This document shows positions 46,986 to 56,129 of a stretch of DNA of 64,000 bases, in pieces. Positions within the stretch are counted from its first letter, which is position 1; every line of letters begins with the position of its first letter. Below the pieces are notes generated by a model that searched no databases, was not told the DNA's origin, and saw only the letters and a program-made list of their open reading frames with translations. The stretch spans positions 158,970 through 222,969 of the forward strand of contig NC_018228.1 in assembly GCF_000227135.1 (NCBI RefSeq). Direction: 5' to 3'. The stretch comes from Leishmania donovani (lineage: Eukaryota; Euglenozoa; Kinetoplastea; Trypanosomatida; Trypanosomatidae). The position numbers and the translations under genes were made by a program.

Positions 46986-49397
46986 ATGTCGGCATCGCCC
47001 TTCTCTGCCTTTAACGGCTTCCACGGCAATGATGACGATGATGGCATCACGGCACTCAGCCAAGTGCGCCAGGCGCTCGCGGAGCGGCGACGGATTCGCT
47101 CTGGCGTTTTCGCTGGCGCCGTCGACCCTGCGGCAGCAGCGTCGGCGTCGCCACCCTTGTTGGGCGAGGCGCGCAAGGACACCAGTCATGAACCCTCCCT
47201 CCGTGTGGACCGCGGCGACGAGAACAGCGCTGACTGTCAACGCAGACAAGCGCCTGACTTTCACAAGCAGCACCGCGAGCGACGGTCGCCATCTGCGCCA
47301 GACGCCTTCCTCTCGTGCGTGGAAGACGGAAAACTGCTGTCGGTGAGCTCGTTGCCATCTCCGCTGGCGCGGGCGACGTCGGCATCGCCGCCGATATCGA
47401 AATCATCGGCGCCGGTGTTGGGGGCGTTGCCCCCGTCGCCTTCGCCGCGCCACATCTCGTACTACGGGGGCTTCCTGACCCACACGCTGGACGCGCACGA
47501 CCTTGCGGTGGCCGTGTTCCCAAAGTCGAGCTACACGGACGCCCTGCCGCTGCCGATGTCGGCGCCGCGGACGGATAATGAGTCGTCAGTGGCGGCAACG
47601 GATCAGAGCAGCGCGCGCGGCCGCCGAGAGAGGCCCGCCGCCAGCGGGCGGTCCAACGCAGCCTTCGACAAAACTCTCGCGGAGGCGATGGTGTCGACGG
47701 TGGAGCGCATGCGCGAGAATGAGAAACGACGCGGCAGCTCCGCGCAGCCGCAGCAGCCGTTGCGGCGCGACTCGCTCTCGACAAACACCACGATCGGCAG
47801 CACCGCTTTTGCCAGCAGCCACAGCCGTGGCGGTGCACCCGCGTTGACGGCGGCGTTGCGCGGCAGCCACAGGCCTGGACTTCCAACGACGCCCATTACG
47901 AGACGCGCCATGGCGGCCTTCGGCCACACCACCGCCGACGTCCTCAATGTCGCGGATGACAACGACAGCGTTGGCCTTCACCACGCGACGGCGAGAGTGT
48001 CGCCGCAACACCACAGCCCCAACGCCGGCGACACAGACGTGTACGCAGGCGATTTCCGCGGCTCACCGATGGCAGCCCTCACGCGCCCGGCGTCTTCGTC
48101 CGCGGCTGCCTCGCAGCACTGTCTGTGCACCTCAGGCACGCCAGAGTCGTCGTCAGCGCCACTGCGGATAACGGCGCCCCGCGACAAGGAGCGCGCTGCG
48201 GCTGCGCGCAACCCGGACGCGCGATCACGGCAGTCGTCAACGTCGCCCACAGCGCTGTCCGTTTTGTGGAACATAACCGGGCAGCCCGTGAGCCGCGACT
48301 GGGTTCGTGGCCTTTCCGCCACAGCGAGTGGCCGCAGCGGAAGCACGATGATGACGGTCAGCAGCGGCACTGCGGACGTGGCAGTGCCGCAGGTTGCTGC
48401 AAAGGACGCCGCCCCACAGCTGTCGTATCACCAGCTCACCGAGGCCTTCTACGGCAGCTACAAGGGTGGCGAGATGGCGCAGGACGCGTACCTGTACTTC
48501 GTTGCTCAGCAGCAGCAGCAGCAGCAGCAGCAGCCCGAGGGAAGCAGTGGCAGCACAAAGTCACGCCATGGCAGCAAGCACGAGCGATCGAGGCCCTCGG
48601 CCGCGATGACGACGACGCCGACACACACCGCTGCAAGAGCTCGGGGTGGGTGCGCGGTACAGCGGGTTTTCGTATCAGGACAGTCGGAGAGCCAGCCAGG
48701 AATGACCTCGCAAGCCTCAACGACCTCCCTCACAGCCGCCGCTGAAACCCACGCCGCTCCGGCGCAGCTGGAACCGCGCTTCATTTCCACCGATACCCCA
48801 CTTTCGACGTTGCGGAGGAGCTCCGATGCCGCAGCAGCAGCAGCAGAGCGGCAGCACCCCCATTCACAGTCCGAGACACGGTCGAGAAGCGCCAGCCTTG
48901 TCAGCGTCCACAGCAGCAACGACGGCGGTTGTCACAGTAGCGGCAGTCGTGGTAATGGGCACGGTGCCTCCTCGCCGTCGTCTCCGCTGAGGCTGTCGGT
49001 TACCGCGAGGGCGGTAACAGCAGCGACAACCGCAGCGAGGGGCGCTGTGAGGGAGCCTGTCGACGTCGGGAGAGTTCAGCCGCAGCAGCAGCAGCAGCCA
49101 TGGAAGACCTCGACAAGCAAGAAGAGGTCCACTGCTGTAGCGGTGGCGCATGCTGCACCTAGCCAGCGTCGCGGCTCTGGAAGGTCGTCGTTCTCGATGG
49201 ATGCGGAGCCGAGGGATATCGAGGTGGACCAGATCAGTGAGCCACCATCGGCTGCAGCGTCGTCATCAGCCACAGCGGCGACAGAAACCGCAACAGCGAC
49301 TGACCGCATCCGGAACCTGCTGCACAAGTCGGTGTCCATCTACCAAGAGGCGCAGCAACAGCAGTCGGAGCCGCATGAGGGCCCTCCAGATGCGTGA
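46986..49397 (+). CDS. Hypothetical protein with poly-Gln tract
   Basis: An 803-aa protein without a recognised domain. The N-terminus has a short acidic run and a basic helix (VRQALAERRRIRSGVF). Two more ordered patches are WNITGQPVSRDWVRGL near residue 425 and a stretch around 480-507 (YHQLTEAFYGSYKGGEMAQDAYLYFVA) immediately before nine glutamines at 508-516. This latter patch, rich in Tyr/Phe, is the best candidate for a folded or binding segment. The C-terminus ends in a predicted helix (TDRIRNLLHKSVSIYQEAQQQQ). The rest is Ser/Ala/Thr-rich and probably disordered. Length of open frame and third-position GC support a real gene. The start ATG 46986 follows the AG at 46851-46852. Confidence 0.78.
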   Translation: MSASPFSAFNGFHGNDDDDGITALSQVRQALAERRRIRSGVFAGAVDPAAAASASPPLLGEARKDTSHEPSLRVDRGDENSADCQRRQAPDFHKQHRERRSPSAPDAFLSCVEDGKLLSVSSLPSPLARATSASPPISKSSAPVLGALPPSPSPRHISYYGGFLTHTLDAHDLAVAVFPKSSYTDALPLPMSAPRTDNESSVAATDQSSARGRRERPAASGRSNAAFDKTLAEAMVSTVERMRENEKRRGSSAQPQQPLRRDSLSTNTTIGSTAFASSHSRGGAPALTAALRGSHRPGLPTTPITRRAMAAFGHTTADVLNVADDNDSVGLHHATARVSPQHHSPNAGDTDVYAGDFRGSPMAALTRPASSSAAASQHCLCTSGTPESSSAPLRITAPRDKERAAAARNPDARSRQSSTSPTALSVLWNITGQPVSRDWVRGLSATASGRSGSTMMTVSSGTADVAVPQVAAKDAAPQLSYHQLTEAFYGSYKGGEMAQDAYLYFVAQQQQQQQQQPEGSSGSTKSRHGSKHERSRPSAAMTTTPTHTAARARGGCAVQRVFVSGQSESQPGMTSQASTTSLTAAAETHAAPAQLEPRFISTDTPLSTLRRSSDAAAAAAERQHPHSQSETRSRSASLVSVHSSNDGGCHSSGSRGNGHGASSPSSPLRLSVTARAVTAATTAARGAVREPVDVGRVQPQQQQQPWKTSTSKKRSTAVAVAHAAPSQRRGSGRSSFSMDAEPRDIEVDQISEPPSAAASSSATAATETATATDRIRNLLHKSVSIYQEAQQQQSEPHEGPPDA

Positions 49398-49884
49398 GGG
49401 AGTTGTTCGTGACGTTCTAGCCACCCGAGGAGCGGGTGACAGGTGCCTCCGAAGGACAGGGATGAGCCTCCCAGACTCCGACACCGTTGACTACCAGCGT
49501 GGCTTGGTTCGCTGCTGTCGCTCCGGTGCGCGCGCCCGCTCATCCAACGCGGTATCGTCCTCGATCCTACAGACAGTCGCACGCGCGGATGGGGAGTGAG
49601 GGGAGGGGGCCGTGCCACCCACACCACCTCACCACGCCGCGGCGAACAGCGTCGCCCTTCGATGCATATTATAATACGCGTTTGCCACTCCCTTGCTCGG
49701 CGCACACACACCTCACACCCCCTCCACCCCCGGCAACGGCCATCGGACACGCGCTCACGCAGGGCAGACGCGCGCGCCCCCCCCCCCTCATCCTCCTCTT
49801 TTCTCTGTCGACGGTCAGAACGGGCACCGGCGAAACGATGCGCGGTTGGGGGGAGGACCGCCGGCCACCAACACGGACCACAGG

Positions 49885-49924
49885 CACACACACGCATATA
49901 TATATATTTACATGCGTGTGTGTG
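49885..49924 (+). repeat. Perfect 13-bp inverted CA/TG repeat around an AT-rich loop
   Basis: CACACACACGCAT at 49885-49897 is exactly complementary to ATGCGTGTGTGTG at 49912-49924, with a 14-nt A/T-rich loop. It would form a stable RNA hairpin in the spacer or 3' UTR. Seen directly; function unknown. Confidence 0.75.
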
Positions 49925-50027
49925 CATGTGTGTGTACGGGCCTCTTAAGCCAGTGATGCGGTGCCTCCGTGAGTCGATGGCGCCTCCATCCCCCTACTCG
50001 CTCTCGGTTTGGGGTCACTGCATCGAA

Positions 50028-50077
50028 GTTCGTTGCTCTTCTTCAGCCGTCTCGCTACGGCACAGATGACGGGGTGG
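50028..50077 (+). repeat. Dispersed 50-bp element, copy B
   Basis: Matches copy A at 27843-27892 at 47 of 50 positions in the same orientation. It sits 50 bp before the N gap, so the remainder of a longer element may be hidden in the unsequenced part. Confidence 0.75.
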
Positions 50078-50126
50078 GGCGGCGGCGCACACACACACAC
50101 ACACGCACACGCCTCCGTGCGTGGGG

Positions 50127-50545
50127 NNNNNNNNNNNNNNNNNNNNNNNNNNNNNNNNNNNNNNNNNNNNNNNNNNNNNNNNNNNNNNNNNNNNNNNNNN
50201 NNNNNNNNNNNNNNNNNNNNNNNNNNNNNNNNNNNNNNNNNNNNNNNNNNNNNNNNNNNNNNNNNNNNNNNNNNNNNNNNNNNNNNNNNNNNNNNNNNNN
50301 NNNNNNNNNNNNNNNNNNNNNNNNNNNNNNNNNNNNNNNNNNNNNNNNNNNNNNNNNNNNNNNNNNNNNNNNNNNNNNNNNNNNNNNNNNNNNNNNNNNN
50401 NNNNNNNNNNNNNNNNNNNNNNNNNNNNNNNNNNNNNNNNNNNNNNNNNNNNNNNNNNNNNNNNNNNNNNNNNNNNNNNNNNNNNNNNNNNNNNNNNNNN
50501 NNNNNNNNNNNNNNNNNNNNNNNNNNNNNNNNNNNNNNNNNNNNN
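50127..50545. other. Assembly gap of 419 N
   Basis: Unlike the two 99-N gaps, this one has a non-default length and its flanks do not overlap on reading: GCGTGGGG on the left, a poly-G run then AGGGGGCCTG on the right. It probably marks a real missing repeat-rich segment. Confidence 0.9.
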
Positions 50546-51425
50546 GGGGGGGGGAGGGGGCCTGTGAAAGGGTTATTGAGGGCTGGCGTAGAGTCGGCGT
50601 TGGCGTGATGGGATGACCTCACGTTGCGAGGAAGAGGAAGAGGAGACGAGACGAGACGTTGTCTGGTCGACTTTGCGGGCGCGCGCGCAGGCACAAGTAA
50701 TGCATATCCCTATGCATCTAGCTATCTATCTCACTGAACTCCCAGTGCGCGCGAGAGAGAGGGGGTGGGACGGGCTCGTGATGCCGTTGCGTGCGTCTCT
50801 CTGCTTCTCTACCTCTGCGGTCACGGAGGCCCACACACACACACACACACACGCACGCGCACTTTATTCATCGCCGTCGTCCAATTCTGCTCTCTGCACC
50901 TTGTGCAAGGGCGCATGTGTCTGCCGGCATCTGCGTCGCGCGGGTCTGCAGCACAGGCGGACAGCGACTCGGTCCTCAGGACCCTCCCCCCCCCCCTTTT
51001 TTCGATATACGGCACCGTGACCCGTTGCACGCGGAGACGCGTGGGCCAGATGCGCTGTCGCCGGACGTGGATGGATCAAGCAGTAAGCGTCTCTACTCCG
51101 CGCCCTCGCCCCTTCAAACCTGTCCTTGTCCACCCATCTCCTCTCTCGCTCCGCTGCTTGCACGCTCATCATGGGTGCCGGTTGTGGGCGGTCGCCACAT
51201 CAATCCTCACACACACACACACACGCATGTATACACGTGTGTGTGCGCGCGCGTGCGTGCGTGCCGTCCCCTTCGCGGCAGCTCCTCCAACTGCCTTAGC
51301 CCGCCCATTCCGTTTTCCGCTGCCTCTCTCTCTCCACACCCCACCACCACCACCACCACCACCACGGCCACCTCGCGGCAAGACAAGAAGCAGCCCACAA
51401 CGCCAGCAGCACAGCACCACCCACC

Positions 51426-52124
51426 ATGAGCAAGTCCGACCTTGCCAACGACGCGCAGGTGCCCATGCGCGCCACGGTGCTGCGATTCGGCGACGACGTC
51501 GAAGGCGCCAGCTACCCGGAAGCCGCTCTCGCCATCGAAGATGCTGCGGTGCCGGCCGAGGCGGAAGTCGATGTGTGCCACGGCAGGGACAGTAGTGGCG
51601 GCGATCATGAGAGCGTGCCGCACCCCGCACAGACCCCGCGGCACGACTTCACGAGTGGCATCCTCGACTGCCACGAGAGCTGCGCCGTGTGTCTCGACGC
51701 TTGCCTGTGCATGTACTGCACCGCCAGTGCGCACCACAACTTTCTCATAAACGACACGGAGGGTATTTACCTCCCCGTCTGCTGGGGGCTGTTCTGCGTC
51801 GATGTCGGGCTCAGCGCAGTGTCCTCGTACCTGCCGAGCTCGCTCCACTTCCACACCTACTTTATGCGCAGCGCCATCCGCAGCCGCTACAACCTGCACT
51901 CGGCGGGCGCGCCTGTCAACTCCAATACGCACGGCAGCAGCAGCAGCAGCAGCGGCTGTGGCTGTTCGACGGAGTCGATTTTGGATCTCCTGACCGTATG
52001 GTTCTGCCTGCCGTGCGCCGTTGCCCAGCATCAGCGCGAGATCATGCACCAGGGCGACTGGTGCGGCGGCGTCTTCAGCAACCGTTACTCGCTGCAGGCC
52101 CCAGCGACAGTGCACACAGTCTAG
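51426..52124 (+). CDS. PLAC8-family cysteine-rich protein, first of a tandem pair
   Basis: A 232-aa protein of the PLAC8 (Cys-rich) family, whose members are small membrane-associated proteins linked in other eukaryotes to metal or calcium transport and cell-size control. The first Cys-rich block begins at residue 82 (DCHESCAVCLDACLCMYC), and the second hallmark block lies at 192-204 (WFCLPCAVAQHQRE). The conserved RSAIRSRYNL (R-x-R-YG-like) element lies between them. Two hydrophobic stretches (around residues 111-128 and 187-200) may be membrane segments. The N-terminal 75 residues are acidic and probably cytosolic. The start ATG has the context CACCATGA 43 nt after the predicted splice AG. 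The next gene downstream is a longer paralogue. Confidence 0.88.
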   Translation: MSKSDLANDAQVPMRATVLRFGDDVEGASYPEAALAIEDAAVPAEAEVDVCHGRDSSGGDHESVPHPAQTPRHDFTSGILDCHESCAVCLDACLCMYCTASAHHNFLINDTEGIYLPVCWGLFCVDVGLSAVSSYLPSSLHFHTYFMRSAIRSRYNLHSAGAPVNSNTHGSSSSSSGCGCSTESILDLLTVWFCLPCAVAQHQREIMHQGDWCGGVFSNRYSLQAPATVHTV

Positions 52125-54449
52125 CTGACGGCACCCGCTCGGCAGGAGAGGGAAGGGGAGGACGGGATCGGACTGGCTAAATGGCACTAGAGTCATCTGT
52201 GCATGCATGGGTCTTCGCATGGTGCCTTTAGATGGTGCAACACGCACGCACTCGCCGCCGACATCACCCCTCACCGCTGCGCCTTCAGCGCTCCCCCTCC
52301 CTCAACTACGGCCATCTGTGTTTGCCTTTGTGTTTCTCTGCCCCGCCCCCCCCTACCCCACTCACTCACTCGTACTCCCTCGTCCAATCATCTTCCAACA
52401 CCACCACCACCGGCGGCAGCGGCAGCGGCAGCGGCAACAGCGTATATATATATATATGTGTGTGTGTGCGTGTGTGTCTGCTTGCTTCCCCCTTGCTCTC
52501 CCTCGGCCACGTACCTCATCGCACGCGCACACACGCACACACTGTCCGCGTCCGTGTCCGTCTCTCGCGTGCTTGCTTCCGATCTCTTGACCATCACACC
52601 CCCTCCCCCGCCCCCACCCCCTCGATGCTCTCGCTGTGGTTGGTGTTCTGCTTTCCGGGTAGATTGGGCGTATCGTTGGTCCCGCTTCCATGTGCTTGCT
52701 GTTCTCTCTATATATATATTTCGTGAATCGGTGGACGGTTGTTCGGACGTGCCGCGCGGCAGCGGCGGAGAGTGTGCGTTGGTGTGCCGCCCGTCCATGT
52801 GCTTGTGCTCTCTCTCTGTGTATGTGTTTTCGCTCAGCGTTTGTGTGTGTGTGTGTGTGTGGAAGCGCTGGGCATCAGGGCGTCGTTGTCTGACGCATGA
52901 GCGGACACCACCACTCCACCACCACCAAAACCACCACCCTCGCCCCTCGACCCGCGCGCATGCATTCCCCCAGACGCAGGCCAGCGGTGCGGTGGCATCG
53001 GATGAGGCAAAACGCGGAGCCCCTTCCCCTTTCCCACTGGCCACCACCTCGATGCTCTCTCCTTCACAGCAACGCTGATCACCTACGCGCGTGTGAAGGG
53101 TGCGAGTGACGGTGATGATGATGGTTTATCAACCCCGATCCCCCTCGCCCTCCTCCTCCTTCCCTCGCTGCACACATGCGGACAAGCGAAGCTCACCCAC
53201 ACGCACACACACACTCCGCCTCTCCCCTCTCCGCTCACCCACAGACACGCACACGTACCCGCGCTGTCGCACGCTCGCGCCGGCGACAGGCGAGCCTGTG
53301 TGCCTCCTTCTCTGCCTCCTTTCCCTGTTCGCTCCGTCCTACTCTGCCTCGATGTCCTCCAAGTCGCCATGCCCGCCGTGCGTTGGGCGCAGGCGCTGCA
53401 CGTACCGCTCTTCATCGTCTTGTGGGCGTCTGCGCGCGCGCGTATAGGTATTTCCCTTCCCTTGCCAGCATGCGCGTGTGCGTGTGTGGTGAGAGAAGGA
53501 GAGAAGGGCGGGGGAGGAGCGTGTGCGAGGGCGTTGCACGGGAGGCCATGAAGCGAGTCGGGCATCGTCGTCGCCATCGGCCGGGCCTCTGGTCTGTGTG
53601 TATGTGTATGTGTGTGCGTGTAGGGGAGGGAGGGGCGATGTGTGCACACACACTCGGTTGCTGGCGTAGGACAGAGAGACGACGGCAAGGAGGAGCGCAC
53701 GCCCAGGCAGGGGGTGGGGTGGGGTGGGGTGGGGGGAGCGCGTCGTCAGCATACCCAAGGCACGCCTTCGGCTTCCTGTGTTTCGATAACGCAGCTGCTC
53801 CTCTCGGCAAGGCAAGCGCATGCGCGCGGACGCGGGTGTTCGCGGCGTCGCCAGTGTAGTCTCCCCTCACCGAGTTGCTCTGTTTCTCTGACGTCACCGC
53901 CGGCGAATCCGGTGTGCGAGTGGTGGAAAGACCGAGGGAGGGGGAGGAAGGAGGGGACTGTGCGCACGCCTTCTCTGATCGCGATATCGCGGGCAGGCGA
54001 GAACCCGAAAGATCGCACATGTATCGCGATGCAAGCGATGAGTCTACGGCTCGGCTGCCATCTGCACGACCGCCGCAGCCGCAGCGCCAAGAGTTCAGGG
54101 CAAGTGTAGATGCTCCTTCCCCTCACCAGAGCTCGCCTCAGGAGGCGCGCGCACGTGCCTACAGAGCGAATCGCATGTCGCGGGATTCGCCGAGTCGCGT
54201 GTGGAGTCCTGACCTTCCCCTCCTTGCCTACCCTCCTCCCTCAACCCCGTCCCCGCTGGCGCCTCGCAGGCATCTGCCAAGCAGATCTGTATCCCATGCA
54301 CACACCGACTCACCTCCGCACCACTTCTCTCGCTCTCGCCTCTCGCCCTCGCTTTTTCTGTCCGTCAGCTACGCACAACGACTTCGTCACCGTCGCGCGC
54401 CCTGTTTCCCAGCACAAGTCTCTGGGCACACGCAGAACACGTATCGGTC
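52125..54449 (+). promoter_or_regulatory. Long intergenic spacer between the two PLAC8 genes
   Basis: 2.3 kb without a supported gene. It holds (TA)/(TG) runs at 52441-52472, a (TA)n run near 52708-52720, (TG)n near 52843-52862 and copy 1 of the 387-bp inverted repeat (53385-53771). A C/T tract at about 54322-54365 ends in TCAG (AG 54367-54368), giving an 81-nt 5' UTR for the second PLAC8 gene. Confidence 0.55.
53385..53771 (-). repeat. 387-bp inverted repeat, copy 1
   Basis: The reverse complement of this segment matches 57469-57855 end to end with equal length; I noticed only three mismatches on reading. It includes a (GGGGT)n-like run at about 53709-53736 and CG/CA-rich stretches. Copies 1 and 2 are in opposite orientation, 3.7 kb apart, and enclose the second PLAC8 gene. 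Confidence 0.92.
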
Positions 54450-56129
54450 ATGTCCACATCCTTGCCGCTCTCGAGCAGCCACTGCACGGCCAACGAAAAT
54501 GACAGCAGTGCGCCGCTGTCGCTGCTGCCGCAACCCCATCAACAACGACACCAGCTGCAGGCGATGGTGTACGTGCCGCCATCTAGTGAGGTGCATGGTG
54601 TGCCAATCCTCTACCGGCAGAACGACGGCACGGACGCCCCGGCGCCGCTGGTCGATGAGCTTCGGCGCAGTGCATTTTACCGAAGCAACAGCAGTGGTGC
54701 CGCCCTCAGCACTCGAGGGAGTCTCCACAGCGTCGTCACGGGCAGCGATGCGCCCTCGTCTCTGCCGGGCAACTCGGTGGGAAGCGGGTCAGGCCATAGC
54801 GGATGGTCGCCTGCAATCTCTGGACTACCCGGAGTGCAGCGGGAGGAAGCGCTGTCGACGAACAACACGGGCAGCGACAGCTCCGCACAGACCAGCTTGC
54901 ACTACATGCAAGGTAGCACCGGTAACAACAACGGCTCGTACATGGCGGTGGTGAAGCCCGTCTTCAACTGGTCGCAGCGCACGCAGTACGCAGCGCCGCC
55001 ACAGCATCCGTACATGGCATACCACTACCAGCTGCAGCAGCAGCAGCCCTACACGTTGTCCGCCTGCATGGCAGCGCCGCCCGGGTCGCCAGCATTCTGC
55101 CCGCCTTCCGCGCAGTACCAGTACGCCTATGTGCCTGCCGCCAGTTACGTGGCGACAAGCAGCTGTGCATGCAGTGGCAGCAACGACGGTCCGCTGCCGT
55201 ATCCGCTGCAGCCCGAGGCCGCACCAGGGTATGGTGAGGAGCAGGCATCCCTGCTGTGGAACACAGGCCTCTTCGGCCTCGCCACGGACGTCCCCTCTGC
55301 CATGGACTCCGTCATGTGCATCTACTGCATCAGCAGCACGCACTTCAACTATCTGTACCGCCAGCAGCGTGGCATGTTCGATCCGATCACCGCCGCTCTC
55401 CTGTGCTTCGATGTTTGTTGGTGCATGCAGTTGTGGCCCGTTGTCACGCCGCTGTCGTCCATCACGTTGCACACGTTCATCATCCGCAGAGAGCTGCGGA
55501 AGCGCTATGGCCTCGTCGGCAACGACCTATTCGTGAAGATGGATCGTCTCAATGCCGACACTGCAGCGGCGACGGAGGCGGGCGAGACGGGGGCACAAGC
55601 TGAGGAGGCGACGACGGCGGAGGTAGAGTCGCAGCTGCACAGGGCATGCGACAGCGACGTCACGGTGGAGGCTGCGGCTGCTGAGCCAGCAGGCACGGGG
55701 GAAGTTGCCGCAGAAGTGACGTCAGTGACGCCCCCGGTCACAGCACCATCTGAAGCTGCCGCGCCACGCACAGGAGAATCGGACGTGATGGCGACACACG
55801 CCACGCCGTGTGCCCCATGGTATTCGAAGCTGAAGCTGAGCGAGGAGTGGGAAAGTATCTTTTTGGATGTGCTCGTCTCCTGCTTCTGTGTGCCGTGCGC
55901 GGTGGCACAGCACCATCGCGAGTTGTCTATACGCGGCGACTGGCCCGGCAACGCCATTGTGAGTCGAGGCGACTTCACCGCCCGCGGGCAGCACTACCTC
56001 CCGCATGGGCTGCAGCACCAACATCCGCAGCTGGGCGGGACGGTGATGCCGATGATACCCGTTGAGCCACCGGTCATAACCGTCGCTGGTGTCGGCGCGG
56101 GTGGTGTAACGCTGACGAACATGGCGTAA
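54450..56129 (+). CDS. PLAC8-family protein, second of a tandem pair, with long N-terminal extension
   Basis: A 559-aa protein. The C-terminal half carries the same PLAC8 blocks as the preceding gene: SVMCIYCISSTHFNYLYRQ (C290 region), then DVCWCMQLW, RRELRKRYGL, and SCFCVPCAVAQHHREL (from C478). Shared features such as CAVAQHxRE and the GDW that follows argue for a tandem duplication followed by divergence. Two differences from the first copy stand out: a 270-residue N-terminal extension rich in Ser, Gln, Tyr and Pro (including YQLQQQQPY), and a roughly 100-residue acidic Ala/Thr/Glu insert between the R-x-R-YG element and the second Cys block. The gene lies exactly between the arms of the 387-bp inverted repeat. 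Confidence 0.87.
   Translation: MSTSLPLSSSHCTANENDSSAPLSLLPQPHQQRHQLQAMVYVPPSSEVHGVPILYRQNDGTDAPAPLVDELRRSAFYRSNSSGAALSTRGSLHSVVTGSDAPSSLPGNSVGSGSGHSGWSPAISGLPGVQREEALSTNNTGSDSSAQTSLHYMQGSTGNNNGSYMAVVKPVFNWSQRTQYAAPPQHPYMAYHYQLQQQQPYTLSACMAAPPGSPAFCPPSAQYQYAYVPAASYVATSSCACSGSNDGPLPYPLQPEAAPGYGEEQASLLWNTGLFGLATDVPSAMDSVMCIYCISSTHFNYLYRQQRGMFDPITAALLCFDVCWCMQLWPVVTPLSSITLHTFIIRRELRKRYGLVGNDLFVKMDRLNADTAAATEAGETGAQAEEATTAEVESQLHRACDSDVTVEAAAAEPAGTGEVAAEVTSVTPPVTAPSEAAAPRTGESDVMATHATPCAPWYSKLKLSEEWESIFLDVLVSCFCVPCAVAQHHRELSIRGDWPGNAIVSRGDFTARGQHYLPHGLQHQHPQLGGTVMPMIPVEPPVITVAGVGAGGVTLTNMA

Larger units (their letters stand above)
49398..51425 (+). promoter_or_regulatory. Intergenic spacer, 2 kb, containing a 419-N gap
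   Basis: No gene in the readable parts. It includes a perfect CA/TG inverted repeat at 49885-49924, the 50-bp dispersed element at 50028-50077, the N gap at 50127-50545, a poly-G run just after the gap, and (CA)n at 50831-50852 and 51210-51224. A CT tract at about 51319-51335 and a (CCA)n run precede AG at 51381-51382, giving a 43-nt 5' UTR for the first PLAC8 gene. Confidence 0.5.

Noticed and set aside
53875..54954. + strand open frame of 359 codons before the second PLAC8 gene
   Set aside because: It overlaps the PLAC8 start in another frame, crosses the predicted splice site and pyrimidine tract, and resembles translated UTR.
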